Part shown: in pieces, positions 30,516-40,674 of the stretch
Numbering within the stretch: the first letter of the stretch is position 1
Layout of the letters: each line of letters opens with the position of its first letter
Assembly: GCA_022925895.1 (NCBI GenBank)
Contig: JAKSYS010000203.1
Location: 25,798 to 89,797, forward strand
Direction of reading: 5' to 3'
From: Fragilaria crotonensis
Taxonomy: Eukaryota > Bacillariophyta > Fragilariophyceae > Fragilariales > Fragilariaceae
Length of the DNA: 64,000 bases
Program-made: the position numbers and the translations under genes
Notes under the pieces: generated by a model
Told to the model about the DNA's origin: nothing
The model's database searches: none
What the model saw: the letters and a program-made list of their open reading frames with translations, nothing else

Positions 30516-31188
30516 GAGCATCTCTTATGGAGGGGATAACTCAATCGTGTTTCACATAAAATTAAAAGCAATTCTTATGGGGGTACAAGAGTTTTGGGGT
30601 CAAATAATAGACTTTTTTATACCCAGGGTCAAATCTCCGAGATTTGACCCTGGGTATAAATATTTGACCCTGGGGTCAGTACTGTATCATTTACTTGATG
30701 GTAAAAATCAGTTTCTACGTGAATTTTAACACCATTGTTATACTAGATTGCTTGTCATCACCATTTCATTCCGTGTGAAACCAGTGACCAGGGTTCATGA
30801 CACCAAGAAGAGACCAGCACCGTCGACAGTTGTCGTAAAACGAGCTCTCCACGAGGGCAACACGACGAAGGCAACGACGATCTCGAATCCGTGCTGCTGG
30901 CAGTGTTGTTGGAGCAACAACGAGGCAAGCAAACATGCATGTGAGAACATCAATGTGTCGGTCAATCCACTTCAAGTAGATGCTGTGTAAAACTTGAAGG
31001 AAGTATTCTACCGTTAGAGTAGATGGTAGTACAGTATATGCTTAAAAGCGACAGTACCATACCCCAACGGTACCCGTACCACGGCTTTAACCATAAGAAT
31101 TGCGTTTTTTTACTTTTCGACAAAGGTCTAAATTTTACACCCGGGGTACATAATTTTGCTTTTACACCCCCCACCATAAGAGATGCTC
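30516..31188. mobile_element. Harbinger-like MITE with TTA target duplication
   Basis: The ends GAGCATCTCTTATGG and CCATAAGAGATGCTC are exact inverted repeats, flanked by TTA at 30513-30515 and 31189-31191. The 673-bp interior repeats the plan of the element at 24690: GCAATTCTTA near each end and a GGTCAAAT/ATTTGACC palindrome near 30630-30660. It also has a weakly similar core (CACGACGAAGGCAACGACG, compared with CACGAAGGCAATGACG). It encodes no transposase. The two belong to one family. Confidence 0.85.
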
Positions 31189-31661
31189 TTATAGGAGCTC
31201 GAAAAATCGGAGTACGAGGTTGCCACGATGTGCAAGGGTGGTGGCAGTCAGCCCACCGTGCGCAGGACGAGTACCACGAGATGCTTGTTCGCTTGATGGA
31301 AGAACGCTGACATGCAAACATCTGAAATGAGATCACACCTGCCAGACAGAGTCATGGGGATAAACTCTCTTGCTTGCAACTCGCAACCGCTACCGTGCCT
31401 CTACTCCAGTAGCAGATTTCCCCCCCAAGTGCGTTGTCGCCTCAGGATGAAATCGAGACCATGTGAAAGGCAGGGCTTGCAGGAAAGAGAGAAATCGATC
31501 TCGATAGCAGCATCGTGTGCATCGCATCGATAGCTGTACTGTGGTCAACGATCTTGTTCCTAGTCCTACCTACTGCTGCGTCGTCGCTGCTGATCGGAGC
31601 CCAATACTACTAGGAATTAAAGTCGCCTGCTGACGGTGGCTGCCAGCTGTGGATCCGACGT

Positions 31662-32282
31662 TTATTCGGTCTTTTCCTTGTTGGTAGCTCTGATTCCTCC
31701 GAGAATGGCTTTCAGCGCAACGATTGCGACAAGTAGGACAGTCAATGCCCTTCGGAGGGTTGTAACAGATTTTCGTTCCGTGAAAACGACATCGGGTTCA
31801 CCGAACACGTCATCCACAACTTTGGTGAACCACCGAGGTAAAACAAAGCCTTTGGTTTCGCGTGGGATTACAGGAGCGGGAGGAATGTCGTATGCAACGT
31901 CGCTCAGAAACCCACTACGGAGATACTCCACAATGTCCTCAGTCACAAAGCTCCTATTCGGGTCGACCTTGTAATACTTGTCTCCAACGATGTACACAAA
32001 CATGGGAGTGGTCGTAATTCCAAAGCGCTGCACCAGCCCCTTATTTGGATAATAGTCGATTCGTCCAATCCAGATATCTTCCTCACCATTACCCAACGCA
32101 GTGTCAATGGCTAGCAACGTATCAATCATACCGATGGAATCATGACAGCCAATACGCCAGAACTGAATGAAATGCTTGCCCGTCACGGTCATCTTCTCAA
32201 AGGTTCTATCATTGTATGCTTCAATGTCTGCAAGAGCCCCGATGAGACAAGAAAGAAGTGCTACAAGTCGCAAGGTCCACAT
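31662..32282 (-). CDS. Thioredoxin-fold membrane protein without CxxC
   Basis: 206 residues from the ATG at 32282. A signal peptide (residues 1-18, ending ALADI) is followed by a thioredoxin-like domain (FIQFWRIGCH, then the cis-Pro region ITTTPMFVYI) and a C-terminal hydrophobic helix (about 175-197). The layout is that of TMX/PDI-type ER membrane proteins, but the active-site position reads RIGCHDS with a single Cys, so dithiol oxidoreductase activity is not expected. A chaperone or scaffold role is more likely. A relative of the same build lies at 36892..37548 on the same strand, which suggests an old local duplication. Confidence 0.75.
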   Translation of the reverse strand: MWTLRLVALLSCLIGALADIEAYNDRTFEKMTVTGKHFIQFWRIGCHDSIGMIDTLLAIDTALGNGEEDIWIGRIDYYPNKGLVQRFGITTTPMFVYIVGDKYYKVDPNRSFVTEDIVEYLRSGFLSDVAYDIPPAPVIPRETKGFVLPRWFTKVVDDVFGEPDVVFTERKSVTTLRRALTVLLVAIVALKAILGGIRATNKEKTE

Positions 32283-32992
32283 GTTGTGATTGGATCGATT
32301 GAGAATTCCACGAAGTAGACTCAAAATTGTGCTCAAAAGCACGGCTGAGATTCTCGAGGTTCGTTTCTGGCCGTGTGCGCCACACGAATAGAAATACCAG
32401 CATGTACTCGGAGTGCTGGCATGATACACATGATACTCCATCTATCATACAGACTCGAGTATCATACATGAATGTGCAGTGCGCGTACTTAGAAATACGA
32501 ACGGCCGGCGTACTACCGGTAGCTATCATAGTACGTGAACCAGGTAGTACTTGTACCATGTACAAGTAAAGCATACTTGGTACCAATACTACGATGAACG
32601 TACGATACGAGATACGGAATACTCAGTGTACTAGGTACCGAGTACTACTACAGTTTACAAGTACTTGTACTTCACCATTGTATTAATAGATACTGGAGTA
32701 TGAGTATGTCATAGCAAGAGTGAGAGGGAGTGGCAATCGTTTGATATGTACCAGATATCATACCAGTATTACCGGTAGTATGGTACTACCGTATTACCTC
32801 GGAAATGCGACCGAGGTAGTACTTCTCTTATAGGATTCCACGAAATTCCGGATCTTGCACTACTGGTACTATGCACCATAGTTGGGGTACTTGAAGACGT
32901 TTTCGGTAGATTTATGTGGACCATACTCAGTCCAAACAATAGTACCAGCAGTTTGGGAACTGCGACTTTCGTTGCACTTGCAGTAAATTTAC
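32283..32992. other. Spacer, GTAC-rich
   Basis: No gene supported. A motif-free minus frame (32221..32586) extends from the neighbouring gene. The sequence from 32500 to 32830 is dominated by GTAC, GGTACC and CCGGTA words. Confidence 0.55.
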
Positions 32993-35074
32993 ATGTGGTA
33001 CATATGGAACGAATGCGACAAGTTTCGTAAGGTACCCTTTGGCTCATTTGTAATACTTGTCGATAGAATGGTTGACACCAAAACTCTGACAAAGTACAAA
33101 TGTATTCTTGCTTCGTTCATGTCTTTTCTCCACAATCGTCCTGTTGGAGGTGAGTATCATCGGGATCATGTTCATGCAATGGAGGTGTTAGCTGCTATAA
33201 CTCCGAATGATGTGCTGCGGTATATGAATTTGAAGACTTTTGGGACAACAGAACCTGCAGGAGATGCGAATCCCATTTCAGCACGAGCAAACTCCTTGGC
33301 AATGGACAAGAAAGCAATCTCGTATTTCATGCCTAATCGCGACATGTGGAGTGTGACAAGAACTGAAGGTAACCCTACCCGTAGTGCGCTCGTAAATGGT
33401 CTGATCAAGCGTGTCAAGAAGAAAGAGGCAAGGAAACAAGGGGTGGATTCGCAGACTCGACGGCCCATGCTTGGTCAGGAATTTGTTGTAATGCATGACC
33501 TTTTGAATCGTAATGTTTTGTCTGCAGGCCAGAGGGTGAAGGTGCACATGATGTATTCTGGAAAGGTATGGTATATCGGCGATGGTGAACTTCCAATTCC
33601 ATTTGATAGCTCGAGTTGATGACTCAACTCAACTTGTACTGGAGCATATTCGAGTCCACGATGCGTTTCCAAATGCATTGAAAACCAGATTGAACTGGTC
33701 CAAAAATGTGGACGATGAACGAGATGCACCATGGCAGATTGTGTTGGGGTCCCTGAATCCTGTATATTGTGTTTTGTGCTCACTCGCATTGTGGCTTGAA
33801 TTAAATTTGAAGTTGAATCCGACAGCAATGAATTCTCCATATGTTTTTTGCATCAGCGATGACGTACGTGTTCCAGATGGAGGACTGAAGACAAAGGCAA
33901 TGATACAATCTTTATTTACACGTATGTTCAGACGCCAGGAATTCAAGGGGGAGGAGAATGGTGACGGTGAATTGTCTATGCTGAAGTCACAGCATTCGAA
34001 AGTATGCTGCGACATTTGCCCGACGATGTGGGGTCACTAAAGACGAGAAAGATATCAGAGGTAGATGGAAAGGAACAGGTAGAGTATCCGATGTCTATGA
34101 TGATGTTGAGCTTCCATTTCCCGATGCGAAGGTTGCTGAGAAGTTGTGTGGTGGCGGTCCTTGCTTTTATGTGCCTGACCAGACACTTGACGCGACTATG
34201 ATGAACACATTCGTTCTGAGTCGAGTCGTTCCAAATATCAGGAAGCGACTCCCAGAATCGGCGTGTCTTGTACTTGGTAAGGCGTTGTTGTGGTTGATTT
34301 GCTCTCCGCTTGCTGATGAGTACGTTCCGGGTGATTTCAAACGTGACGTTCTTTCGGAATGGGAACATGTTCGCGGGGCAGATGTTGATCCTGAAATGAA
34401 TCCAATCAAGAAGATGGCGGTGACGGTGTCAGGCGATCACGGAGCAGTCTTCATTGATATGGTTGGGGCAATTGATGTGGATGGAGTAGCTGGACAGCCT
34501 GCGCTTGGGACGAATGTGACAATGCGAAATCAATTGTTGGGTATGCAGTCGGGTTTGTTGTCCCTACGACAAGACAATGTGGAGTTAAAGACAGCGGTCA
34601 ATCGAATTCAATTGAATCTGGAGCGGTGTTTTGGCATTTTGAATGGAAATGTGAGGCGAATTGCATTGCAACCTGCGAGGCGACGGACTGCTGGTGGGGA
34701 GAGAGGCGAGGGCGAAGCAGGAGCGGAGGAGGTGCCTGAAAGAGCTGCTGCGAACGACCTCGCAATGATGGCGACGCTGATGCCGACGCCCAGAAGTCTT
34801 CACGACCTCTGGCAAGAGTATCATCATGGAGTCGGTGGGAGGAAAGCAGCTAGACTGTTCTCCTACACTGAGCGAGGTCGCTCAAAGCATCGGTACAGCC
34901 GCGCAAGGTTGTGTGGGACTTGGTATCAAGATTGATTCGCATGGGGATACTGCAGAGACCGCCATAGACAAGATTTATGCTGTCTATGGTGGTCAGACTT
35001 CAGTGACCAACATCATTAATGGGCTGAAGAGGGATAAGAAGGATGGGACTCTGAATCCCAACTTTAGAATTTAG
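32993..35074 (+). pseudogene. Degraded Crypton-like tyrosine-recombinase element
   Basis: Pieces of one protein are read from several frames: 32993..33619, 33582..34040, 34144..34935 and 34826..35074. In order they show a DNA-binding N-terminal part (NPTRSALVNGLIKRVKKKEA), an Arg box (LIARVDD), an HxxR box (HSIRK, readable near 33992 only after a frame change) and KDIRGRWKG. The end resembles the GCR1_C-type DNA-binding domain (LWQEYHHGVGGRKAA, then ERGR and IDKIYAVYGG). This set matches Crypton-type tyrosine recombinases common in diatoms. At least four frame changes separate the blocks, so it is inactive as read. I see no clear terminal repeats, as expected for Cryptons. It lies between two related thioredoxin-fold genes. 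Confidence 0.75.
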
Positions 35075-35459
35075 CTCGCCGTAGTATGTTTTCTACTGTA
35101 CTAGTACGATACGAAGCTTTTTCTTACCATTTATACGTACTGTCGTACGCCGGAATCCTCCATTTTAGCACGGCGACAGCACGGAGTTTTTTCTACTTGG
35201 TGAATATACGAAGCCCTACATGGTTGCTTTATTTGTTTCATGAATTTTAGGTACATCCGTAGTACTCGTAGTACCATTCGCAAACAGGGATTCGCCAGCT
35301 TCGAACGATTGACAGGCACAGACAACGTTACTGGTTATTCCATCCTCACCGCATTCACTCCCGCATCTCCCATCCCAACTCGTCTGAACACTTTTGTTGC
35401 GAAGGAGGTCAAGTTGTCTTAGTTGTCTGTATCTTGAGTAATTTCAAGTTGTTGCAAAG
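35075..35459. other. Short spacer
   Basis: About 385 bases between the Crypton remnant and the folate-receptor-like gene. It may hide an upstream exon carrying the signal peptide of that gene (the frame at 35240..35422 is open), but no convincing splice was found. Confidence 0.4.
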
Positions 35460-36275
35460 ATGGCAGGGAGCCAGACGTGCGCTGGTTACATGTATACCGA
35501 CGACAACGGCACCATCACATACAGCGCAAACGAGCCTCCTAAAGCGGTTCCTTGTGCGAACCAAACTCTAAACGGCTGGGGACCTCCTCAGCATCAGACG
35601 CTGTCTTGTTGTGATGAAGGCGCGCGGTTTGCCTCTCAAGTTGGATTTGTAGGCGGGTTCAGCAATATGCCTTATTTTCTCCCCGGAAAGGGAGAGCTTG
35701 ATTCAGACTTTGCTGGTGATGACAGGTACAACGTGCAATGCGCTCCTTTCATCGACAACTTGAAGGCGACTGTTTGTGATCCCAATCAGGGCTATTACGT
35801 GCGAAAGGACCCCGCCACCAACCAAACTGTGCTTCGAATATGCCAAAAGTCATGTGACCTGGTCTTTCAACAGTGCCAATATCTCCTTCCGAATGTCAAC
35901 GCAACTGCCCGTATCGTCAATGGAACACAACTTTGTCGCGCAGCCTGGGGGACTATTTTTTTCCAAGGAGCTGCCTGTCGTTTTTCGGATTATAATCTTA
36001 GCCGCGGATTTCTTTGCGTTGCTCAAGTTCACATTCAAGTTGTGGAAAATGATTGCTTGAGCATCATAACGCCGTCAAGAGACGACATTGAAAGCTACAA
36101 ATATAATGGGTATCCAATCGACGCGTGTGTTCTACCTGAGAATATCACCGATACGCAGCTGGGTGTTGTAATCGGAGTCAGTGCCTTGGCGGGGATAGCG
36201 ATGGTCATTGCTCTCTTTTTGTATTGCTGGATAAGGCGACGTCGCAAAGAAGAAGAGTTTGCTGACAATATATGA
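35460..36275 (+). CDS. Folate-receptor-like Cys-rich membrane protein
   Basis: 271 residues. A Cys-rich ectodomain (about 14 Cys, with CAPFIDNLKATVCDPNQGYY and ICQKSCDLVFQQC) matches the spacing of the folate receptor/riboflavin-binding family. One membrane helix follows at about residues 239-262, and then a short basic tail. Several NxT/S sites fit an extracellular domain. The model starts at MAGSQT and has no signal peptide, although topology demands one; an in-frame stop lies a few codons upstream, so an unseen 5' exon is likely. The ligand is unknown. Animal relatives are GPI-anchored; a transmembrane version is unlike them. Confidence 0.7.
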   Translation: MAGSQTCAGYMYTDDNGTITYSANEPPKAVPCANQTLNGWGPPQHQTLSCCDEGARFASQVGFVGGFSNMPYFLPGKGELDSDFAGDDRYNVQCAPFIDNLKATVCDPNQGYYVRKDPATNQTVLRICQKSCDLVFQQCQYLLPNVNATARIVNGTQLCRAAWGTIFFQGAACRFSDYNLSRGFLCVAQVHIQVVENDCLSIITPSRDDIESYKYNGYPIDACVLPENITDTQLGVVIGVSALAGIAMVIALFLYCWIRRRRKEEEFADNI

Positions 36276-36891
36276 CAGAACGATGCCTGCATACCCACAC
36301 CCCCGTACCTGGTACCAGATACACTAGTACCCATGAATAAATCGCTCGATGTATCACATCAATACATGCTCACATGACGACGATCATAATCGATTCAGAA
36401 CTGATTTAGAGGAAAGTGCCTATAATACTCAACACCCAGCGAGCCTACACCAAAACAATGCATCTCTTGCTACAGCCCCTTCGTTTCATCGATACTTGGC
36501 GTAGACCGTTAGGGTACCGGATGTAGTTATGAGTAATTACAACAATGTTGCATCACCTCGAGTCGATTCAAATGTATTTAGACACGGGTGGGCACAACGA
36601 AAATCTAAATCTAATCCATGCATCAGGTCTCTTCAAAGACACTACACGTACACCTTCGGCGCCGCAAAAATGCGACATGAGCGTTGATCCTTTCCGTCCC
36701 GCAAGTCGATCTCAACATCTCTGGGGTTGATGACGATCACGAGATTGCAACTTGTGCACGCACCCCCAAGAAAATAATCAATTTCCTGCTGCCACGACAC
36801 TGTCCACTCGAATCTAAAACGCTAACTCGGGTGGGTACCACCGCGACGGGGAACTTACAAATTATTGTCGATACGACATCGTCAAGTGATG
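36276..36891. other. Spacer, nothing recognised
   Basis: Only motif-free short frames (61-77 aa) on the plus strand. It separates the folate-receptor-like gene from the convergent thioredoxin-fold gene. Confidence 0.5.
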
Positions 36892-37548
36892 CTAGTCTAC
36901 CTTTTCAAGTTTGGTAGAGGTCGCTTTTTTCCCGGGAAAGACAATTCTCAAAAGCACTACGAAAAGGGCACCTACGACTCCTCCGATCAACATCAATGCG
37001 ACGGCCGCATTCTTTCGATATTTCGCAATGTGATCCATATCCTCCAGTACGACCGATACGAATCGAGATGAGTTCCTCCATACTTTTTGAACAAATTCCA
37101 TCCAACCATCCCAAAACGTCGGTGGTGGGGGTACGACCGACCCCACTATACTCTGGTACCGCGTTTCTACAAAGGACAGCATGGCTTGAACCGCGCCATC
37201 GCCGGATATTGGGCCTCGGTAGGTGCACATGCGGTTCTTGACAAAGTAGAGGTGGGTGGGATAAAAGCGAATCCCCAAGCGTTGCGAGAGCTTGCGATTT
37301 TCTAGAACGTTCACAATGCCAACGTGAATTCCGTCCGAAACGATGGATGCAAGGTCCTGAAGCACCGGGTCGCGAGAGATTTTAGATGTGGTGAACATAA
37401 CAAACCATTTACCATTGGTTTGGCCAGAAGATGCTCTCGTCAGACGCTCAAAGTTGGACTCGTCAAGCTGTATTACTGCGGACGACAAAACCAGGGGCGA
37501 GGAACAGAGGAGAAGAATTACAAGACGGGTTACCATGGTTATTGTCAT
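36892..37548 (-). CDS. Thioredoxin-fold membrane protein without CxxC, second copy
   Basis: 218 residues from the ATG at 37548; the upstream frame has only a TTG start. A signal peptide (LVILLLCSSPLVLSSA) is followed by a thioredoxin-like domain (KWFVMFTTSKISRD at the active-site position, RLGIRFYPTHLYFV at the cis-Pro position), a C-terminal membrane helix (AAVALMLIGGVVGALFVVL) and a Lys-rich tail. The active-site cysteines are gone entirely. Domain order matches the protein at 31662..32282, though sequence identity looks low. Both are probably non-catalytic ER proteins. Confidence 0.75.
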   Translation of the reverse strand: MTITMVTRLVILLLCSSPLVLSSAVIQLDESNFERLTRASSGQTNGKWFVMFTTSKISRDPVLQDLASIVSDGIHVGIVNVLENRKLSQRLGIRFYPTHLYFVKNRMCTYRGPISGDGAVQAMLSFVETRYQSIVGSVVPPPPTFWDGWMEFVQKVWRNSSRFVSVVLEDMDHIAKYRKNAAVALMLIGGVVGALFVVLLRIVFPGKKATSTKLEKVD

Positions 37549-37632
37549 CGCACTGCTCCCGCGTCCCTTAGCAAGCCTCTTGTTGTCACGACGACTTGTG
37601 TGTGATACGGTCTCACGGTATAGGATGCGCAA

Positions 37633-38087
37633 TGGCCGGATCGATTTTTTTCGTGGACGACCCTGTGGAAGGGCCCCCAGCCATTGCCTCTAGTGGTATA
37701 CGGGAGTACTGTCGTCTACTAACTACTGGTACGGTGCGGGGCTCAAGATTTGTAGGCAGTACAGTACTCCAGTACTTGTACCGGTATTCTTCTTCTTCTT
37801 CATTTGCAAGCATGGATCTCTGTGATCGGGGCATAAACGGTGTCTTTTCTGTAGGTACAATATTCAGTACCTTGTACAAGTACTCGTACCTCGTCGAAAT
37901 TGTGAGACGCGGCAGGGCAGGCTGCACGTTGTGAATTGACGTTACCTGTCAACTGACTTTGTGCTTTCGTATGCTCTTGAACAAAGGAAATGGGTCCGCA
38001 ATCTTCACTATTTCTTACATTCCCATCACAAACTGTGCCATGTCAGTCGTCGATTCTGTATAGCGACTTCTTTATCTGCTCTATAGT
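37633..38087. other. Divergent-promoter spacer
   Basis: It separates the thioredoxin-fold gene (minus) from the radical-SAM-like gene (plus). GTAC words occur at 37740-37890. The 15-mer TACATTCCCATCACA at 38016-38030 recurs inside the next coding region at 38136-38150. Confidence 0.5.
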
Positions 38088-38804
38088 ATGATAATCAAAG
38101 CCCCCTTCTATACCTATGCCCTAGGTCGAACGCTCTACATTCCCATCACATGTCGTAGCAACTCGCGAACTTTGCCCGAGACGCGTGGCCCCGGATTCAC
38201 TCTGTCATCGCACACGGTGGCCGCCCTTTGTCGATTTCGCGATCTTGAATGCCAAAATCAAAGGTGGTCGTATTGGTGTAACTGGCTTGACACGCAAGAC
38301 ATAAACCAACATCTACCGGAAGCGTTGGTGAAGGTTGTTGCTATTGACTACAATCCGTCAATAGAAATCATCCTCAAGGATGAGATTCAAGGCCAAATGG
38401 AACGATCGGAGTGGACAGAGCTTAGATTGGGCGGCGAGGGCGAACCGACATTGAATCTGTCAGCTGTGGAATATTTATCCCGAGAGTTTAGTGACAAGAT
38501 TACCATGACAGTGATGACTAATGGCTTGACAGATTGTGCCTCCTCCCTAAAAGAATGGGGAATCTCGGGGGTGAGTGTGGCGTTTCCCACAAGCGATCCA
38601 AATCAATACCTTACACTTATGGATCCGCTGGTCGATAATGGGCATGAGCGAGTTTGTTCCTTCGTTCTCAGTGCTTTGGCCTGTGATTTGCAAGTGGAAC
38701 TTACTGCCATCGATCGGCCTGATGTCAATCAGGTCAAGACTCAAGAGTTGGCAAGGCGCTTGGGTGTTGAGACCGAGATACGATGGAGACCTTACTTCCC
38801 GTGA
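38088..38804 (+). CDS. Radical-SAM-like barrel protein lacking visible Fe-S cysteines
   Basis: 238 residues, single exon. The middle (LRLGGEGEPTLNL, then MTVMTNG and VSVAFPTSDPNQY) carries the GGEPTL-type SAM-binding region and strand pattern of radical SAM enzymes, closest in feel to the TatD-linked subgroup. The N-terminal position where CxxxCxxC should bind the 4Fe-4S cluster reads YIPITCRSNSRTLPETRG, with only one Cys. Either the enzyme has lost its cluster, or an upstream exon supplies it. A 15-base duplicate of the sequence coding YIPIT lies 120 bases upstream. I would not assign a reaction. Confidence 0.6.
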   Translation: MIIKAPFYTYALGRTLYIPITCRSNSRTLPETRGPGFTLSSHTVAALCRFRDLECQNQRWSYWCNWLDTQDINQHLPEALVKVVAIDYNPSIEIILKDEIQGQMERSEWTELRLGGEGEPTLNLSAVEYLSREFSDKITMTVMTNGLTDCASSLKEWGISGVSVAFPTSDPNQYLTLMDPLVDNGHERVCSFVLSALACDLQVELTAIDRPDVNQVKTQELARRLGVETEIRWRPYFP

Positions 38805-39077
38805 ATGGCGATGGTTCGATCCATATGAAAGGAGAGATTTGGTCAGTGATTGCTCATGATCCAACGGTTCATGCAAAAAGTCATGACCTGAGGACTGAGG
38901 CGGCCGCTCAAGCGAATATTTGAAGGCAGTTTATGCCATTGGCAATTCGTTTTCGTGACATTTCTAGTCTGATATGCTGTACATTGTACCATAGGAGTGG
39001 TGCATGTCAAAGCGCAAGGCGAACTTCAACTAAATGCCTAGCAATATTTCTTTGGTCAAGAGATGTAAACCATACGT

Positions 39078-40674
39078 CTAAACTACTTCACGGTCTTTTG
39101 GCTTGATCTCCGGGGCCTCAGGTCCCATAATGGTCTGCATGATCTTTCCTGTCACGATGTATGGGTCAGCATTGGATGACGGTCTGCGGTCCTCAAAGTA
39201 TCCCTTGCCCTCAGCCTCGGTATCACGTCCAATACGAATGGAGGCGCCGCGATTTGCAACACCGTACGAGAAAGTATCCATAGAAGCTGTTTCGTGCTTT
39301 CCGGTCAAACGCAGTTCGTTGCCCTCTCCGTAAACAGCAATGTGTTCAGCGTGCTTGGCCCCAAGCTTGTAGATGGCCTTCTTAATAACCTCGAGACCAC
39401 CCTCTTCGCGCATGGCCTTGGTGGAAACGTTAGTGTGCATGCCAGCACCATTCCAATCTCCCTGAACAATGGGCTTAGGATGAAGAGTGCAGTAGACCTG
39501 GAAATCCTCGCACACGCGCTGGAGGATATACCTTGACATCATGAGCTGATCCGCTGCGTCGATTCCAACACAAGGTCCGACTTGGTATTCCTGTTGTCCA
39601 GGCATGACTTCTCCGTTAACACCTGAGATCTCGATACCCGCGTACAGACAGGCTTGGTATAGGGAGTCAGTGATGGCACGTCCAAAGTTATTCTCTGGAC
39701 CAACGGAGCAGTAGTATGGTCCTTGAGGGCGACTTGGCATACCGCCCTCTGGCCAGCCAAGAGGAGTTTTTGTGTCCATGTTGAACAGAGTGAACTCTTG
39801 CTCACATCCGAACCAGATCTGTTCGTCGTCGTGACCTTGGAAGGCCTTCACAGCTAGCAGTATTACATGAAAAAAAAGAGAAAAGGTGAGATTCGCCTTG
39901 TGATCCAGGACATTTTTCGACAACAGGAAACTTTCGCGAATTTTGTCGTTAGTTCCAATCGTGTATCGCTTGCTGCACGCCGAAACAAAAGTGGACTGTT
40001 GTCTGACAGTAAAACTCCAGAACAGTAAAACCACTCCGAAGTCCTTGGCATACGTGAAGATGGACTGCCGGGGACGATGCACCGAAGATCGAGGATGAGA
40101 TGTGATTTGGTAGGGGAATCGACTTACCAACAGCACGGTTGTTCGTTGGGAGTGGCTCGCCAGCAGGAGTGTACGTATCGCACATGACGAGGATATTGTT
40201 CAAACCATCGGAACGAGGGCGGAAAGGATCCTTGAAGATGCGCTGTGGCCTGATGAAGTGACAATGGTATGAGGAATCAATAAATGTCAGCAGACGGCAT
40301 GGAGAACCTGCAACTTACTTGAGGATTACTTCAGAGTCGTCACCAGGGGCTTGGCCGGTGGATGATCCGTCGAAGTTCCACTTAGGAAGGGAATCAACAT
40401 CCTTTCCCTTGGAAGCAGGAAGGGTGCGGGTCTTGGATCTAGTGTTACCGTCCGCATCAACCCAGACATACTCTGCTAGGATCTTGTCATCAGGAAAGCC
40501 AAGGCTTTGGTATTTTGCAATAACTGCTGGGTCAAGCGACGATTGACCAGTTTTTGGCGTTAGGATTCCAGCCATTTCGATGGCGGTGGCTCGGCGGGAA
40601 AAGGTGGCAGCAGGGGCAAAAGAGGAGACGCCGCCGATAGCGGCAAGCACCAGTACTGCTGTTGAGAATTTCAT
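39078..40674 (-). CDS. GSII: Glutamine synthetase II, plastid-targeted, three exons
   Basis: Minus-strand exons 40319..40674, 40128..40249 and 39078..39853 join in phase to 417 residues. The introns are 69 and 274 nt, the latter the longest in this window. The presequence has a signal peptide ending VSSFAPA, the AF-type motif for secondary plastid import. Catalytic blocks of eukaryotic GSII follow: [51 protein letters not shown], and [10 protein letters not shown] with the Glu- and ammonium-site residues. It makes glutamine from glutamate, ammonium and ATP, the entry step of nitrogen assimilation. In diatoms the plastid GSII works with GOGAT on nitrate-derived ammonium. Confidence 0.96.

Noticed and set aside
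39863-40127. Extra N-terminal exon suggested by a long minus-strand frame in glutamine synthetase
   Set aside because: It is the 274-nt intron; splicing it out joins the conserved protein in phase.
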